From Heterohyrax brucei (lineage: Eukaryota > Chordata > Mammalia > Hyracoidea > Procaviidae): DNA of 64,000 bases. A program made the position numbers and the translations under genes. Position 1 is the stretch's first letter. Every line of letters begins with the position of its first letter. Below, piece after piece: positions 1-12,231 of this stretch. The notes under the pieces were generated by a model. That model saw only the letters and a list, made by a program, of their open reading frames with translations. It did not search any database and had not been told where the DNA came from. The stretch is from positions 116,907,431 through 116,971,430 of the forward strand of contig CM053146.1 in the NCBI GenBank assembly GCA_028571685.1, given 5' to 3'.

Positions 1-182
1 CCACAAACAAAATTTATTTTTGAGTGCTCCATGTGTGTTTTTCCTGATAGTCCTTTGCCAAGAAACCAGTTCTTCCTATATTGTTTTCTGGGAAAGTAGG
101 AAGAAGAGCCCATTTTTCAGAGTGAGAATCATGTCTCTAAGAGCAGAACTGGGTTGCTGTGTATGAGTGATGGCAGCTCAAA

Positions 183-400
183 GGGAGCATTACCAATAGC
201 CAGCTGCTAACTGAAAAGATGACGGTTCAAATCTACCCAGCAGCTTCTAGAAGAAAGACACAGTGATTTTCTTCCATAAAGATTACAGCCAAAAACAGAA
301 CAGGAAAAAGCCTCCCGTGGGGCAGTCCTACTTTTCTGCTTGGGGTCACTAGGAGTTGGCAGTGGCTCAGTGGGCCCCAGCAACAACAGTAACCACAAAG
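183..400 (+). mobile_element. AfroSINE, form A'
   Basis: The head reads GCTGCTAACTGAAAAGATGA with a box-B-like GGTTCAAATC. The middle has the form A' segment (CTTCCATAAAGATTACAGCC), followed by GGGGCAGTCCTACTTTTCTG and a decayed RTE-type tail. It is diverged and non-coding. Confidence 0.75.
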
Positions 401-1605
401 TCCTAAATCCCAGTCATGCAGGTTGAGGAAGTGATGAGGTGGATTGCCAAGAATACAAAAATTTAACTAAAATGGCATCAACATTGTGCAGAAATGGCTC
501 CAATCTAAAAATAGCCTGTCAGTCAGCGAGTACACAGGACTACAGTCTTCTTTTACTATTGAGAGAAGTGTGGAGTGAAGCTCACAAGGAAAATTCAGCC
601 CCCCTGGCTTCAGACTGGTCATCAGTCCTGTGCACAGCCATGAGGCCTGCAACTTAAAAAGCCAGGATATTAAGAAAGAGCTACATTTCACAAGCCAGAA
701 CCAGGAAGGTTTGTGGCATCTTTTGTGCAAGCATATTCCCGATTTAGGTTTCTTTGTGGTTCCTGTGAGTAGTAACGTTTGCATTGAGTCAGCTGCCAGA
801 CCTGCAATAGGCATTTTCTTCTGATACTGTTTATTATGCTTAAAATACATAGGACTAGGAGCAGCATTTAAAATCATCTGCTCCAAATGTTAATATGCTA
901 GTTGCAGAACCTGTGTGGAAAACAAAACACAAAGCAAACCTTAATAAAATCTTCTATCACTTAGATTTTTTTTTATTCTAGGCAACAGCAACTAGTAAGC
1001 TAACAAAAGCACAGGGAATTTACTCGAAAGATATTAAGGCTTTCATAAAGAAAGTACAGAATCATGAGGCTTGGAATATTCAAAGTAGCAAAAACCAAAG
1101 TGGCAGTAATGAACTTCCATAACTTCTTTTGCTGTTACACAGTAAGTCTTACACTGACTGGCCTGAGATTCAAAATCGAGGAAGAGAGAGCCTGATTGAT
1201 TAAGTTTTCGTTGTATGCTTGGCTGTTTCTCAGTGGTGAGAGCATCTGGTTGAAGGAACCAAGAGCTTCTGTGGCTGATGTGGAGACCATCTCGAAAACT
1301 GCATGCAGTGTGCAGAGGTGATTCTCCTAGTGGAAACTGGTGTGACTTTAGAAAGGAGATATGAATGCTAAGAGTCCAAAATCCATTAATCACACAGACA
1401 TTCCAAGAAAACAATACAGGAGGGTAGTACCCTTCTTGTTGAGAAGACAAAAGTAGGGGGGACCGGGAAATCCACGCCTAACTTCTTACGGAGATGTCTG
1501 GGGCATTCCATAGACCAATAGGAAAGCCACTAAATTGATCCAGCTTTTGGCAATTTGATAGGGTAAGACCTACTTTATTCTCACCCAAATCTGCTAGAAA
1601 TGAAC
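401..1605. other. no recognised feature
   Basis: This is AT-rich sequence. Minus-strand open frames of 139 and 135 codons exist at 467-886 and 1043-1450, but they have no recognisable domain and no splice context, so I treat them as chance. Confidence 0.6.
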
Positions 1606-1652
1606 TGCACACTGTCGCCGTGAGTCAGATCTGACTCAACAGCACTTGGCAT
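1606..1652 (+). mobile_element. AfroSINE/RTE 3' tail fragment
   Basis: Only the shared tail is visible (GTGAGTCAGATCTGACTCAA). Head and body are absent. Confidence 0.5.
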
Positions 1653-2225
1653 CTTAAAAATTTTCTTCAAGAATTCTAATTGTGATGGTTATAACTGAAA
1701 CATCACCTTTGAGTAGTTACTGTTATCAAAATCCTAGTGTGAAAACCAATGGCCTGGCCAAATATTCATGTCTTCTACCATCTGATTTTGTGATCAAAAT
1801 GTTCTTCTTCATGTCATTTGAAGTTAGTTGTGACCATATCCTTTAGCTGGTCAAAGAAACACAAAGAGAAGGGCTATGGGTCACTTTCAGGCAGATATTT
1901 TAAGTCACTGCATAATTTGTCTGCCAACTGATGCTGTGATCCTGCAAGCACATTGTTATTGAGTTAAGCCACTGATATTTTAGAATTGTTTTCTACTGCA
2001 TTTTAGCCTTGCTAATCCTTACTGGTACATTTATTTTCTTTTAATCTGACCTAACTGAGAAAAAATGTCTGGTCTTGTCTCCTAAAAAAGTTCTATTTAG
2101 AACCATGGTATGCTATATTTGGTAAAGACTAGAGATCATGGACTCAACTCAGCACAAACTAAGGCCAGATCATACGTATCCCTATTCATTGTCTATATCA
2201 GCCTCCTTCTAAGGCAAGATTCCAC
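1653..2225. other. no recognised feature
   Basis: Unique-looking AT-rich sequence; nothing was identified in it. Confidence 0.6.
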
Positions 2226-2445
2226 ATACCAACATCTGCACTTTGGGATTAGATAGCTGTGGGTTCAAATCCAGGCTATGGCACTAATAAGTAATGCGCG
2301 ATTAAGCAGATCACTTAATTCCTCTAACACTCTGGTTCCTTGTTTGTAAAACAAGGATAATAATTTTTATGCCTTGTAAGACTATGTGAGGATTTGGAAT
2401 ACTGTGTATAAAGCACCTATCACAGAACGTGTCATGTTAAAAGTA
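2226..2445 (+). mobile_element. MIR SINE
   Basis: The MIR order is visible: GTGGGTTCAAATCCAGGCT, then CACTTAATTCCTCTAACACTC, a degenerate TTTGTAAAACAAGGATAATAA and TGTGAGGATT. This is an ancient mammalian tRNA-derived SINE. Confidence 0.85.
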
Positions 2446-2548
2446 TCCACAAATGGATTTTTAACCACCAGTCTCTTCTTGGACACTCTAGGGACTGTGT
2501 AGTCTCACTGACTGGGGAGCAAACCTGTTCAACCACATTAAAATAAAC

Positions 2549-2708
2549 AAAAACCACTGCTGCTGAGTTGATTCTGACTCACAGAAACACTACAGAAGAG
2601 AGTAGAACTGCCCCAAAGAGCGTCCAAAGAGCACCTGGTACCATTCAAACTGTCGACCTTTTGGTTAGCAGCCATAGCTTTTAACTACTATGCCACCAAG
2701 GTTGCCAT
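2549..2708 (-). mobile_element. AfroSINE, form A
   Basis: The antisense tail (GCTGAGTTGATTCTGACTCA), the body (AGTAGAACTGCCCC) and the head (TTTTGGTTAGCAGCCATAGC ... TATGCCACCAAGG) appear in the expected order. Confidence 0.9.
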
Positions 2709-2869
2709 TCAGCCATGTAAGACATCTCTGATCATTAGCAAACTCATCTGTTTTCAGCTTCTTATGACCCTATAGCAGCCTTATTTCCTCCTTCCCATGA
2801 CAGGTTATCAAATATCTGAACATAGCTGTCTCATCTTCTCTAGTCAAAACATTCCCTGGTGCATTTTTT

Positions 2870-5175
2870 TTTTTAATATGGTTGTATTTCCAGTAAAATT
2901 GTCCGAAATACTGCTGGGAGATGAGCCACTTTGCTTGAAAGGCACTCAAAATATGACTAGGTAAGAGCTTCCTCAAAGTAGAGTCAACTTGAATGACATG
3001 GATAGAGTCTATCTTTCAGGACCTTCTTTTGCTGATGTGGCACAACTCAAAATGAGAAGAAACAGCTTCACACATCCATTAATAAGTGGAACATAGAATG
3101 TACAAGGTACGAATCTGGAAAAACTGGAAGTCATAAAGATGAAATTGAATATGTAAGAATCGATAGCCTAGGCATTACTGAGCTGAAATGAACTGGTACT
3201 GGCCATTTTGAATCAGACAATCATATTATGGCCTACTATCCCAAGAAAGACATATTGAAGAGGAGTGGCACTGCATTCATCATCAGAAAGAACATTTCAA
3301 GATCTGTCCTAAAGTACAATCCTATTAGTGATAGGATACTATCCATATGCCTACAAAGAACATCACTTAATATGACTACTATTCAAATTTATGCACCAAC
3401 TAATACAAAATATGGGAAAACTAAAGATTTTTTCCAGCTTCTTCAGTCTGAAATTGATTAAACCTGTGATCAAGATGCACTGACAATTACCAGTGATTAG
3501 AAGGTGAGAGCTGGAAACAAAAAAAGAAAGACTGATAGTTAGAAAATATGGTTTTGCTGATAGAAATGACACTGGATATTATACAATAGAATTTTATAAG
3601 ACCAACAAGTTCTTCATTACACATACCTTTTTTCAACATAAACAGTACTATACACAGGAATCAAATTGATTAAACCTATGGAAAGAAAAAAGGGAAAAGC
3701 TCAAAGTCATCAATCAGAATTAGGCCAAGAGCTAACTATGGAATAGACCATCAACCACTCACATGCAAGTTTAAGCCAAAGCACAAGAAATTTTTTTTAA
3801 AATTCCACAAGAATCAAATCACAACCTTGAGTTATACTGCACCTGAATTTGAAGACCATTACAAGAATAAATTTGGTGGATTGAACACAATTGACTGAAG
3901 ACCAGATGTATTATGGGACGACATCAAGGAGACAATGGATGAAGAAAATAAAGAGTCATTAAAGTGATAGGAAAGAAAGGACCAAAATGGATGTCAGAGG
4001 AGACTCTGAAAGCTACTTTTGAATGCTGAATGGGGAAAGCAAATGGAAGAAATAATGAAAAAAAAAAAGAGCTAAACAAAAGCTTTCAAAGGGTGACTCG
4101 AGAAGGTAAAGTAAAATATTATGATAAAATGTTCAAAAAGCTGTACCCGAAAGAATTGGTTAACATTCAACCATTTCAGCAGGTAGCATGTGTTCGAGAA
4201 CTGATGGTACTGAAGGAAGAAGTCCAAGCTGTACTGAAGGCACTGGTGAGAAGGAAAATAAGGTTTTGGGAATCAACTGAATGCCAGTTGAGATGTTTCA
4301 ACAAACCAATGCAACCCTGCAGGTGCTCACTCATGCATGCCAGGAAATTTGGAAGACAGCTATCTGGCTAACCACCCAGAAGGGATACATATCTGTGCCC
4401 ATTCCATAGACAGGGGATCCATAGACAGGTGATCTGAATGCAGAGGTGATCAAACATATCATTAATGTCACAGATGAGTACAATTTTTCTGAAGATCATT
4501 CAAAAGTGATTGTAGTAGTATCATGACAAGGAAGGGCCGGAAATTCAAGCTGAATTTAGAAGAGGATGTGGAACAAGAGATAACTTTGCTGATGTCAAAC
4601 AGATCTTGACTGACGTCAGAGAACACCAGAAAGACGCTTACCTGTGTTTTATTGACTACACAAAGTTATTCAACTGTATAGATAACATAATATGGGTAAC
4701 ATATTCAACTGTATAGATAACATAATATGGATAATATTGCATAGGATGGGAATTTGAGAACATTAATTGTGCCACTGTGGACCCTGTACACAGACCAACA
4801 TGCAAATAATTAGAAAAGTTGAACTATATGACAAGGAATGTGGCATCATTAACAACCTGTGATATGCAGTTGACACAACCTTACCTGTGGAAAGTAAAGA
4901 GGATTTGAAGGACTTACGAAGATCAAAGACTATAGCCTTCTGTATGGAGTACATCTCAACGAAATGAAAACAAAAATCCTCACAACTGGACCAATAAGCA
5001 ACATCATGCTACATGGGGAAAATACTGAAGTTGTCAACTATTGAGTTTGACTTGGACTCTCAAACATAGCAAAGATCGCAAAGATGGTGCAGGCCTGGGC
5101 AGTGTTTTTCTCCATTGTCCATAGGGTTGCTGTGAGAGGAAACCAACTTGAGGGAACATAACAACAAATTTTTCC
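2870..5175 (+). pseudogene. RTE-clade LINE, internally deleted and non-functional
   Basis: This element runs from 5' UTR sequence (about 2888-3050) into the apurinic-like endonuclease region. The frame at 3228-3461 reads FIIRKNISRSVLKYNPISDR...IQIYAPTN, typical of RTE endonuclease. Linker and reverse-transcriptase remnants follow, with many stops: about 4030-4370 resembles the linker and RT entry, and about 4560-4700 carries EFRRGCGTRDN and VFIDYTKLFNCID. Near 5045 the copy jumps from the post-RT region directly to the 3' end (GGGCAGTGTTTTTCTCCATT ... AACATAACAACAAATT). A roughly 32-bp segment around 4668-4733 (ATTCAACTGTATAGATAACA) is tandemly duplicated. No functional protein is possible. 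Confidence 0.9.
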
Positions 5176-6401
5176 TGCAACCCATCTTACCTGGAGACTG
5201 TATCTAAAATCTTTCTATCCATGGTACACAGCAAGGAATGGGTGCTAAAGAACTATAAATTCCTCTGCTTTCTGAGTTCTGGTTCCTAAGGCCTTTAAAC
5301 TAAACTGCACTGAGAACTGAAAACACATTCAGTCTCTAAGTGCAGACAGAAGTGTCTGTTGTCTCTCTGATTCCCAGACTCTCACTCCAATCTGGATATC
5401 ATATTCTTTCAAATGAAGCCTAAGATGGAAAACTGTTTCTAGAAGCTGTCATGCCACAAATTGCTCAGTGTCAACTAAAATCTCCAAATTTCTTTTTAAA
5501 ACAAACAAAATCTAACTGTTGTCAAGGTAGCTGCCTCCCATCTTATTGTTATAGAGTCAGTTTTTAATTCAACTGATAAGTCTTGGTTTACCCCATTATT
5601 TTAAATCATGTATTTCTGAACTCTATTAAGTGTACCAAACTCTTTCAATGAACCAGTGTGTTGACCTAAGAAGTTAACTATCTTCTCGGTTTGAAATTCT
5701 CCCCCACTGTAACCAGTATGGCCTCATCCATCTTTAATAACTGCTTTGATGAGGGCAGAGTTAGAAATCATCTTCAGGGTGGTAGAGCTCATGAAAGGAT
5801 ATCCTCTAGGTATTTTAATTTCATTTATTACGATGAGAACCATAACGTTGTCTGCCCAGCATCCTTTCTTGTATCCTGTCTTCCGTGTGGCCACAAGGGC
5901 AGACTCTCAGGATATGCTTGTATAATGCTACTTTCACCCCAAACCATTGCTTCTCAGCTAAGATTGTCTGGTCTAGGCACTTACCTAGACCAAGTGGATG
6001 AATCAAAATTCCTTCACTGAGAACACAAATTAGGGCCTTGGAGCCTAATCGGATCTCTGAATGGAAAAAAAAAATAATGATCAACAATCTGGCACGACCA
6101 CATTTTCTCTGAAGTGGCTTAAAAAATGGAGAAGAAAACAGTGAAGCAGGTGCAGAGACAAGAGCAAAGAGAGAAGCAACTGGGCTCGCCTGAAACCCTC
6201 AGGTCCTCGCTGAAGGGCTGAGTCTTCGTCATAAACACTGCCATTTCCTGTGTGAGTAAAAGACACGCTGTGAATGGGTTTTCTTTTTACATTTAAGTCA
6301 GTTCAGAAGGATTTCTGTTACTGAAAACAAGAGTCCATTTAGGGCAAAGGGTGGACAGTTGGTCCTTTTCGTGACTCTGGACATTGTAGTGGGTACATGG
6401 A
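5176..6401. other. no recognised feature
   Basis: Unique sequence. A 109-codon open frame at 5691-6020 has no domain I recognise. Confidence 0.6.
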
Positions 6402-6563
6402 ATAACCCCTGGTGGCGTAGTTAAGAACTCCAGCTGCTAACCAAAAGGCTGGCAATTCAAAACCACCAGCAGCACCTTGGAGCCGTAAGAGGCAGTTCTA
6501 TTCTGTTCTATAGCATAGCAATGAGCCAGAATCATCTTGATGGCAGTGGGTTTGGTTTTTACT
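6402..6563 (+). mobile_element. AfroSINE, form A
   Basis: The head is CCCTGGTGGCGTAGTTAAGA, followed by GCTGCTAACCAAAAGGCTGG, the body GGCAGTTCTATTCTGTTCTA and the tail ending CAGTGGGTTTGGTTTTT. Confidence 0.92.
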
Positions 6564-6782
6564 CACCACCCCCTAGGTACAGTACTCCAGATATTCTTTG
6601 GGGGAAAGCCCCACTTGGGGTGAACTCGAATTACTGTAGGTAGCCCTGCCAAAACCATCCACATCTCCTAGGCACAGTAATTGTCTTAGAGATGAGAACA
6701 TGACCTAATTTGGATCAATAAAATACCTAAGACTTTCCTTTGGGGCTTCAGGGCAAGGTGCTCCCATGGTCTAATTCTTTCT

Positions 6783-6967
6783 TTTGTTGTCATTAATGAT
6801 GACTCCCAATGTGTCAGAGGAGAAGATGTGCACAAAAGGTTTTCAGTGGCTGATGTTTCAGAAGCCAATCACCATGTCTTTGTTTCACAGTGCCCCTGGG
6901 CGAACTCAAACCTTCAGCCTTTTGGGTACCAGTTGCATATGTTAATCACTTGCATCACCCCGAGACT
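6783..6967 (-). mobile_element. AfroSINE, form B
   Basis: The antisense copy carries the form B body (GGTTTTCAGTGGCTGATGTT, TCAGAAGCCAATCACCATG) and the head-side motif CGAACTCAAACCTTCAGCCT ending near CACCCCGAGACTCC. Confidence 0.75.
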
Positions 6968-8461
6968 CCTTTGCTCTTCCTAAAGACTAGAACAGATGCT
7001 TTTTCTTCCCCTGGCTGGCGTGGGGGAAGCATGTGGTGTTCAGAGCCATTGGACCACTTCTGGAGGCTGAAGGGAGCCAGCCAGAAGGAAAGAGCTGGCA
7101 CAGGAGGTAAACAGAAGAAGGCTCTCAAATCAATGAGTCCCTGAAGACATGATGAACCTTCATCAAACCACACCTGACACCACGTGCCCCTGAATCGACT
7201 GGTGAGCAAACCAGTGAAACTGCATTGTTTGCTTAAGTCAGTTTCAAATGGGTTTTTGTTTCTTGAAACATAAACCTCCCTAAGTGATAGACTGCGGGGA
7301 GTGGGAGGAGGAATGGACTGCAGTCAGGGAATGTCACCACCCACTCTTTCTGGCAAATTTTCATGTGTAAACCCTCCCCTTCCGTCCCACAATTTGTTCA
7401 AATTTAAACATAGAACTGACAGTTCAGCATCCTTCATAACCCTTCAAAAAACCATTCTGGCCTGGATGCTGAGGGCCAGGCCTTCTGCTGTAAGCATCTG
7501 ATTTTAGAATTTGGTTTCTGGTGTACTGAACCACTGAAATAGCATCGGTTTCATTTGGAATACCTCCAGTTGTTAGCAGTGTTTTGCAGAAACATCTCCT
7601 GAAATAAGACAATGACTTCTCCCATGTGGTCTCTTATAAAATATATTAATAAAACATTTGATTGAAACAGTGCATTAATGTTCTGCTGAAACTACTTTGG
7701 AAACAGTATAAGTGCTTAAGATAGCTCAGAGAAAGTCTGTATCATTTCACACTGTGGTCCATCCCTGTCCCAAGACTGAGGTCAGGTGTGAACTGATTAC
7801 AACAGTCCACTCTGGGCCACCTAGCAAAAATCTATATAAGCCTATTTATCTTCCTCTCCAGAATTCTTTTAGAGGTTTCTCCATGAAGGCCATGGAATTT
7901 GCCTCATGCCTGGAGGTTATAACGCTCTTACACAATTTTTAAAAATAATCATCCCAGTTATTAACTCGGTTAGATATCTCTTTGTTTCTTTCCTCCATCT
8001 AAAGTGCCTAATGCTATCTTTGACCAGATGGAGAATGCAATTAAAATAAATATAATGTAATATAAAAATAAAACAGAACATATTGCTTTTGCAGGGCAAT
8101 CTGGGCCCAAGATTTTCTGCAGTGGAAATTACTGGCTAAATAAACCTATCTCCTCATTGACATAAAGCCGAGAAGAGAGACTGGTTCTAACAAAAAGAGA
8201 AAGAAATGTGATTATTTCCTAAACTGAGGCAAGAAAAATTTTGCCCAAATGATAAATTATTGAAATAGGAAGTTTCTTAATCTTTTTAAATTTTTTTTCT
8301 TTTCTTTTGATGTTAGCATCATCAGTAAACTCAATAGTCAACAGAGTCTGGCCCTGTTGAGGGTGAAAAGATGAAGGAGACTCATCTCCCTAAAGAAATT
8401 TCCAATTCCGTTGGATGGCAGAACATGTACGTGGAAGGGGAGACAGAACCACATGGCCGGA
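6968..8461. other. no recognised feature
   Basis: About 1.5 kb of unique-looking sequence with no exon-like, RNA-like or repeat signature that I could identify. Confidence 0.55.
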
Positions 8462-8964
8462 TGCCTTAGTTATGTAGTGCTGCTGTAACAGAGATGCCAC
8501 AAGTTGATGGCTGTAACAAATAGAAAGTTATTCTCTCCCAGTTTAGGAAGCTAGAAGTCCAAATTCAGGGCACCAGCTCCAGGAAAAGGCGTTCTCTCTC
8601 TCTCTCTGTTGACTCTGGAGGAAGGTTATTCTCATCAATCTTCTCCCGGTCTAGGAGTTTCTCAGGTGCAAGGACTTGGTATTTAAAGAACACATTCTAT
8701 ACCTGGTGCTGCATTCTTGGCGGTATGAAGTCTCCTGAGTCTCTGCTTGCTTTTCTCTTTTATATCTCAAAATAGATTGACTTTAGATGCAACCTAATCT
8801 TGTTGATTTCCTCATTAACATAACTGTCTCTAATACCACCTCATTACCATCACAAAGGTAGAATTTACAACACATGGGGAAATCACATTAGATGACACAA
8901 GACTGGGAATCACGGCCTAGCCAAGCTGACACACATTTTTGGGAGACACAATTCAATGAGTAAC
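8462..8964 (-). mobile_element. MaLR-type (ERVL-related) solo LTR
   Basis: The antisense LTR starts (on +) with TGCCTTAGTTATGTAGTGCT and ends GAGACACAATTCAATGAGTA ACA, so in sense it begins TGTTACTCATTGAATTGTG. The body motifs GCACCAGCTCCAGGAAAAGG and a (CT)n run at 8591-8608 are shared with the other MaLR LTRs here. Flanking 5-mers CCGGA and CAGGA match at 4 of 5 positions, in line with a decayed ERVL-type 5-bp duplication. Confidence 0.8.
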
Positions 8965-9231
8965 ACAGGAGAACCTGATTAAAGAGCACATTGTAGCCGT
9001 ACCCTGGCAGTAGCCACGCTCCTTGGATAACAGCATGAGAAACTCATTCTTCTCAACAAGGTGGTTCAAATGCCAAGTGGCTAGATAATAATCTCAGTCA
9101 CTCAATAACCATAGCTACTGCCTTAGTAAGGGACAAAAGCAGACTAGCACGTGTAAAATCAACAGTATGTTGGAAGGATCTAGGCGTAGCTCATAGAACT
9201 CAACTAATGCTAGATTTCAAAACCAAAAGGT

Positions 9232-9374
9232 CAAACCCACTGCTGTCAAGTCAATTCCGAGTCATAGCGACCCTGTGAAACAGAGTAGAACTGCTCCATA
9301 GAGTTTCCAAGGAGCGCCTGGCGGATTTGAACTGAGGACTTTTTGGTTAGCAGCCATAACACTGAACCACTACA
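9232..9374 (-). mobile_element. AfroSINE, form A
   Basis: AACCCACTGCTGTCAAGTCA, AGAGTAGAACTGCTCCATAG and TTTTTGGTTAGCAGCCATAA are present in order. The TTCCGAGTCATAGCGACC tail still holds CpGs, so this is one of the less decayed copies. Confidence 0.9.
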
Positions 9375-10467
9375 TTAGATTTCAAGAAAAAAGAAAATAG
9401 GGACTGGACAGTCAGTAAAAATCAAGGAGACTATTGCCAGTCTTCCTGAGACCTCGGTCACTTTCCTCTGCTTCACTCCAAGCGCATCCCTTTTTCCCCC
9501 TCTCTTCATACCAGCTCCTTTGCTCTTGGTGGAGTATTGCTGCTGAAGTTCTAGAAGTACATTACCTACCAGTGTCAAGGCTCCCAACCAACTGATTATC
9601 ACCCTAGTTCCAAACTTCTGGGAGAGAATCGCAGTGGTTCAGGTTGGACTAGCTAGGTGTCCATCTCTGATCCAGTCAGCTATCCCCAATAAAGGAGGTG
9701 TCAGTTAGTACAAATGTAACTGGAAGAGCTGACTTATTTGGATAGGTGGGCAGTTCCCAGGAAGGGAGAGAAATAGAGGCTGGGCAGAGAAAGTAAAAAT
9801 TCTTCTACTTGAAGTACAGTTACAATGCATTACACTCCTTCTTGGCAGTTTCCAAAATAGTCTCATTTATGGACATTTCTGTGTTTGCGAGTCCATAAAA
9901 TAAATCCTTATTGTTATGACTTTACCCTTTATCACTAACATGTATAACTTAACCTCTTGGAGCTCTGTTTTCCATTTCCAAAACCTTCAACTCACAAGAG
10001 CATTACGGACGTAAAGTTTGTTCCTAAGTCAGAGGTGTATTAACAAGTAAACACAGTACTGACAGGCTTATAGTAAGCTTATTGGGTAACCTGTCCATGC
10101 CAAAAGTCTATATCCTGAGAAGCACCTATTTATAAGCTTTTTTTTCTTCCAACTGCTTTCTCTAGAACCCATACACTTAACATCAAAACTAGTAGAAGCA
10201 AAGTTTCACCTGAAGAGCTTCTAATTTTGGAAAAACAGACTTTGGAAAAGCTAAAAAACCATATTCTACCTTATTGACTGCCAATAAGAATATCAGAAAA
10301 GTCATTAAAAAAGGAAATCTAAAACACATTCCGTGGAGGTCTGATCAGAGTGCATACTGTAGTTAGAGTTAAGTATTTCCACTGATGCCTTGATCATAGC
10401 CAACCACTTATACATTTTCAGTTCTTCTTACACTTCTGTATTTTGACTGTCAACAGTGAATTGCAGA
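9375..10467. other. no recognised feature
   Basis: Unique sequence; nothing was identified. Confidence 0.55.
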
Positions 10468-10790
10468 GAACAAGCACTAATATTTACTGAACATTAATAT
10501 ACACACCACCATATAGTTGATTCTGACTCATAGAAACCCTCTAGGACAAAGTAAAACTGCTTCATAGAGTTTCTTAGGCGCATCTGGCAGATTCGAACTG
10601 CCAACCTTTTAGGTAGCAGACATAGCACTTAACCATTATGCCACCAGGATTTCCTATTGAACATTACAACATGCAAACATTTAGTGCAATGTAAGGACAA
10701 TCTTTCAATCCTCATATTAGTCCCATAAGACAGATACTATTATTTCTCAGATGAAAAAATTAGTGCCTAGGGAGCATCAGTGACTGACCC
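10468..10790 (-). mobile_element. MIR, split by an AfroSINE
   Basis: MIR antisense sequence flanks the SINE at 10502-10653. Left is ACTAATATTTACTGAACATT; right is CAATCCTCATATTAGTCCCA followed by ATTTCTCAGATGAAAAAATT. The right-hand repeat ATTGAACATTACAAC resembles ACTGAACATTAATAT on the left and is a likely degenerate target-site duplication. Confidence 0.7.
10502..10653 (-). mobile_element. AfroSINE, form A
   Basis: Antisense tail (TAGTTGATTCTGACTCATAG), body (TTCATAGAGTTTCTTAGGCG) and head (TTAGGTAGCAGACATAGCAC ... ATGCCACCAGG). Confidence 0.9.
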
Positions 10791-10949
10791 TCCCCATACA
10801 TCTAGTGATCCCTATCTGTCTATGGATGGAATACACTAGCCATGTCCATTACAGCAAATTGCCTTCCCTTATTGACATCGCCTTTAGATTTAGATACATA
10901 TCTGAAGTAATGGCTACAGATCCACAAATGGAATGACTGAAAATGCATA

Positions 10950-11055
10950 GACAATGACTCAGAGTCCAAACTCTACTTCTGAACTTGGTAGATACACAAC
11001 CGTAGGGAAATCGTCACCTCTGCAAGTCCATTCTCCTCATTTATGAAAACGGCAC
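10950..11055 (+). mobile_element. MIR fragment
   Basis: The core-like segment TGACTCAGAGTCCAAACTCT is followed by CACCTCTGCAAGTCCATTCT and CTCATTTATGAAAA. Confidence 0.6.
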
Positions 11056-11089
11056 ACACTCCACACGTGTGCGCTCCCAGCTGCAGGTG

Positions 11090-11600
11090 CCATGTCCAAG
11101 TGCTAAAACAAGCGAGGTTGGTTTTATCAGGCAGTGTGGACTCCTCGGGACGCTCTGCTTCCGGGCACTAATCATCACAAATGGAACCAATAACTTAGAA
11201 CAATATCCTGTTTCTGTTTACTTCGAATCCCTAAAGACAGCTTGGAAGTTTCTATCAAAGTTTGGGTGGCAAGAAGGGGAAAAATTTAGCTCTATTTTTA
11301 ATAACTTGGTATTTTGGCTCCTGATTGAGTCATCACTGTTCTCCCACTGCCAACTCCTTCTTCCTGTAGCGTTGCGCTCTCTCTGCTTCCGCAGCCAGAA
11401 GTAGGGAGGGTCACCTTCGGAACAGACCCTGGGACCCCGCCCGGAGAAGCACGTTGGTGCTGTGCGAGGAGCTGCACCGGACAGCCGCAAGGCATGGTTT
11501 TTCAGTCTCGACTCTGTTATCACCAAAGTACTAGTTCGGCACTCAGTTCCCAACTCGGGCCTTCAGTCGCCCTGTCTGAAAATGAGAGGGCTGGAGAACA
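11090..11600. promoter_or_regulatory. CpG-rich patch, possible regulatory element
   Basis: I see about a dozen CpGs between roughly 11360 and 11580 (for example TAGCGTTGCGCTC, CCCCGCCCGGAG, GCACCGGACAGCCG, CTCGACTC, CTCGGGCC, AGTCGCC). The surrounding DNA is AT-rich and CpG-poor. Overlapping open frames on both strands (up to 111 codons) are what GC-rich DNA gives by chance. There is no TATA box or recognised exon. It could be a small CpG island, a conserved enhancer or a relic of a GC-rich repeat. Confidence 0.35.
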
Positions 11601-11615
11601 TGCTTTCTGGGGTTC

Positions 11616-12231
11616 TGTGTTGGTTTCCCAGGGGTGCTATACCAAAGAGCCACAAATTGGGTAGCTCTTAAGAACAGAAATTTGTCTCATAGTTCTGGAG
11701 GTTGGGAGTCTGAGATCAGGGTGTCCTCAGGGGCATGCTTCCTCTGAAAGCTCTAAGGGAAGATCCTTTCTTGTTTCTCCCCGCCTCTGGTGGCACCAGA
11801 CATTGCTTGCCTTGTAGCTACAGTACTCTAAAACACTGCCTCAGTTTTCACACAGCCGTCTTCTCTACTCTGATGCTTCATTTCTTTTCCCACAAGGGCC
11901 TCATGCAGAGGGAATTAGAATCCACCCTATTCCGGCACAGAAAGATGGCACGGTGGTTGAGTGCTATCACTGCTAACCAAAAGGTTGAGAATTTGAATCC
12001 ACTAGGTGCTCCTTGAAAACTCTCTGGTGCAGTTCTAGCTTGTCCTGTAGGGTGGCTGTCAGTCAGAACTGACAACAGCAATAGCTTTTTTTCTTGGTTT
12101 TTCACTGCAGCACTACTGCGTACTCACTTAACAGATCGCACTTTCTAGGACCTCATTTCTTGACAAAAGCACATTCCTAGGAGTTAGAAAGTCAGTGTAC
12201 CTTTCTGAGAGACACAAATCAATCTATAACA
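11616..12231 (-). mobile_element. MaLR-type (MST/THE1-like) LTR with inserted SINE
   Basis: The antisense LTR runs from TGTGTTGGTTTCCCAGGGGT (on +) to ACAAATCAATCTATAACA. Flanking 5-mers GGTTC and GGTCC match at 4 of 5 positions. The body has ACAGAAATTTGTCTCATAGT and CTCATGCAGAGGGAATTAGA. An AfroSINE occupies 11939-12090. Confidence 0.8.
11939..12090 (+). mobile_element. AfroSINE, form A
   Basis: GATGGCACGGTGGTTGAGTG, TGCTAACCAAAAGGTTGAGA, GTCCTGTAGGGTGGCTGTCA and an RTE-type tail with a short T-rich end. It lies inside the LTR. Confidence 0.85.

Noticed and set aside
467-886. 139-codon minus-strand open frame
   Set aside because: No family resemblance, no splice or promoter context; such lengths occur by chance in 64 kb.
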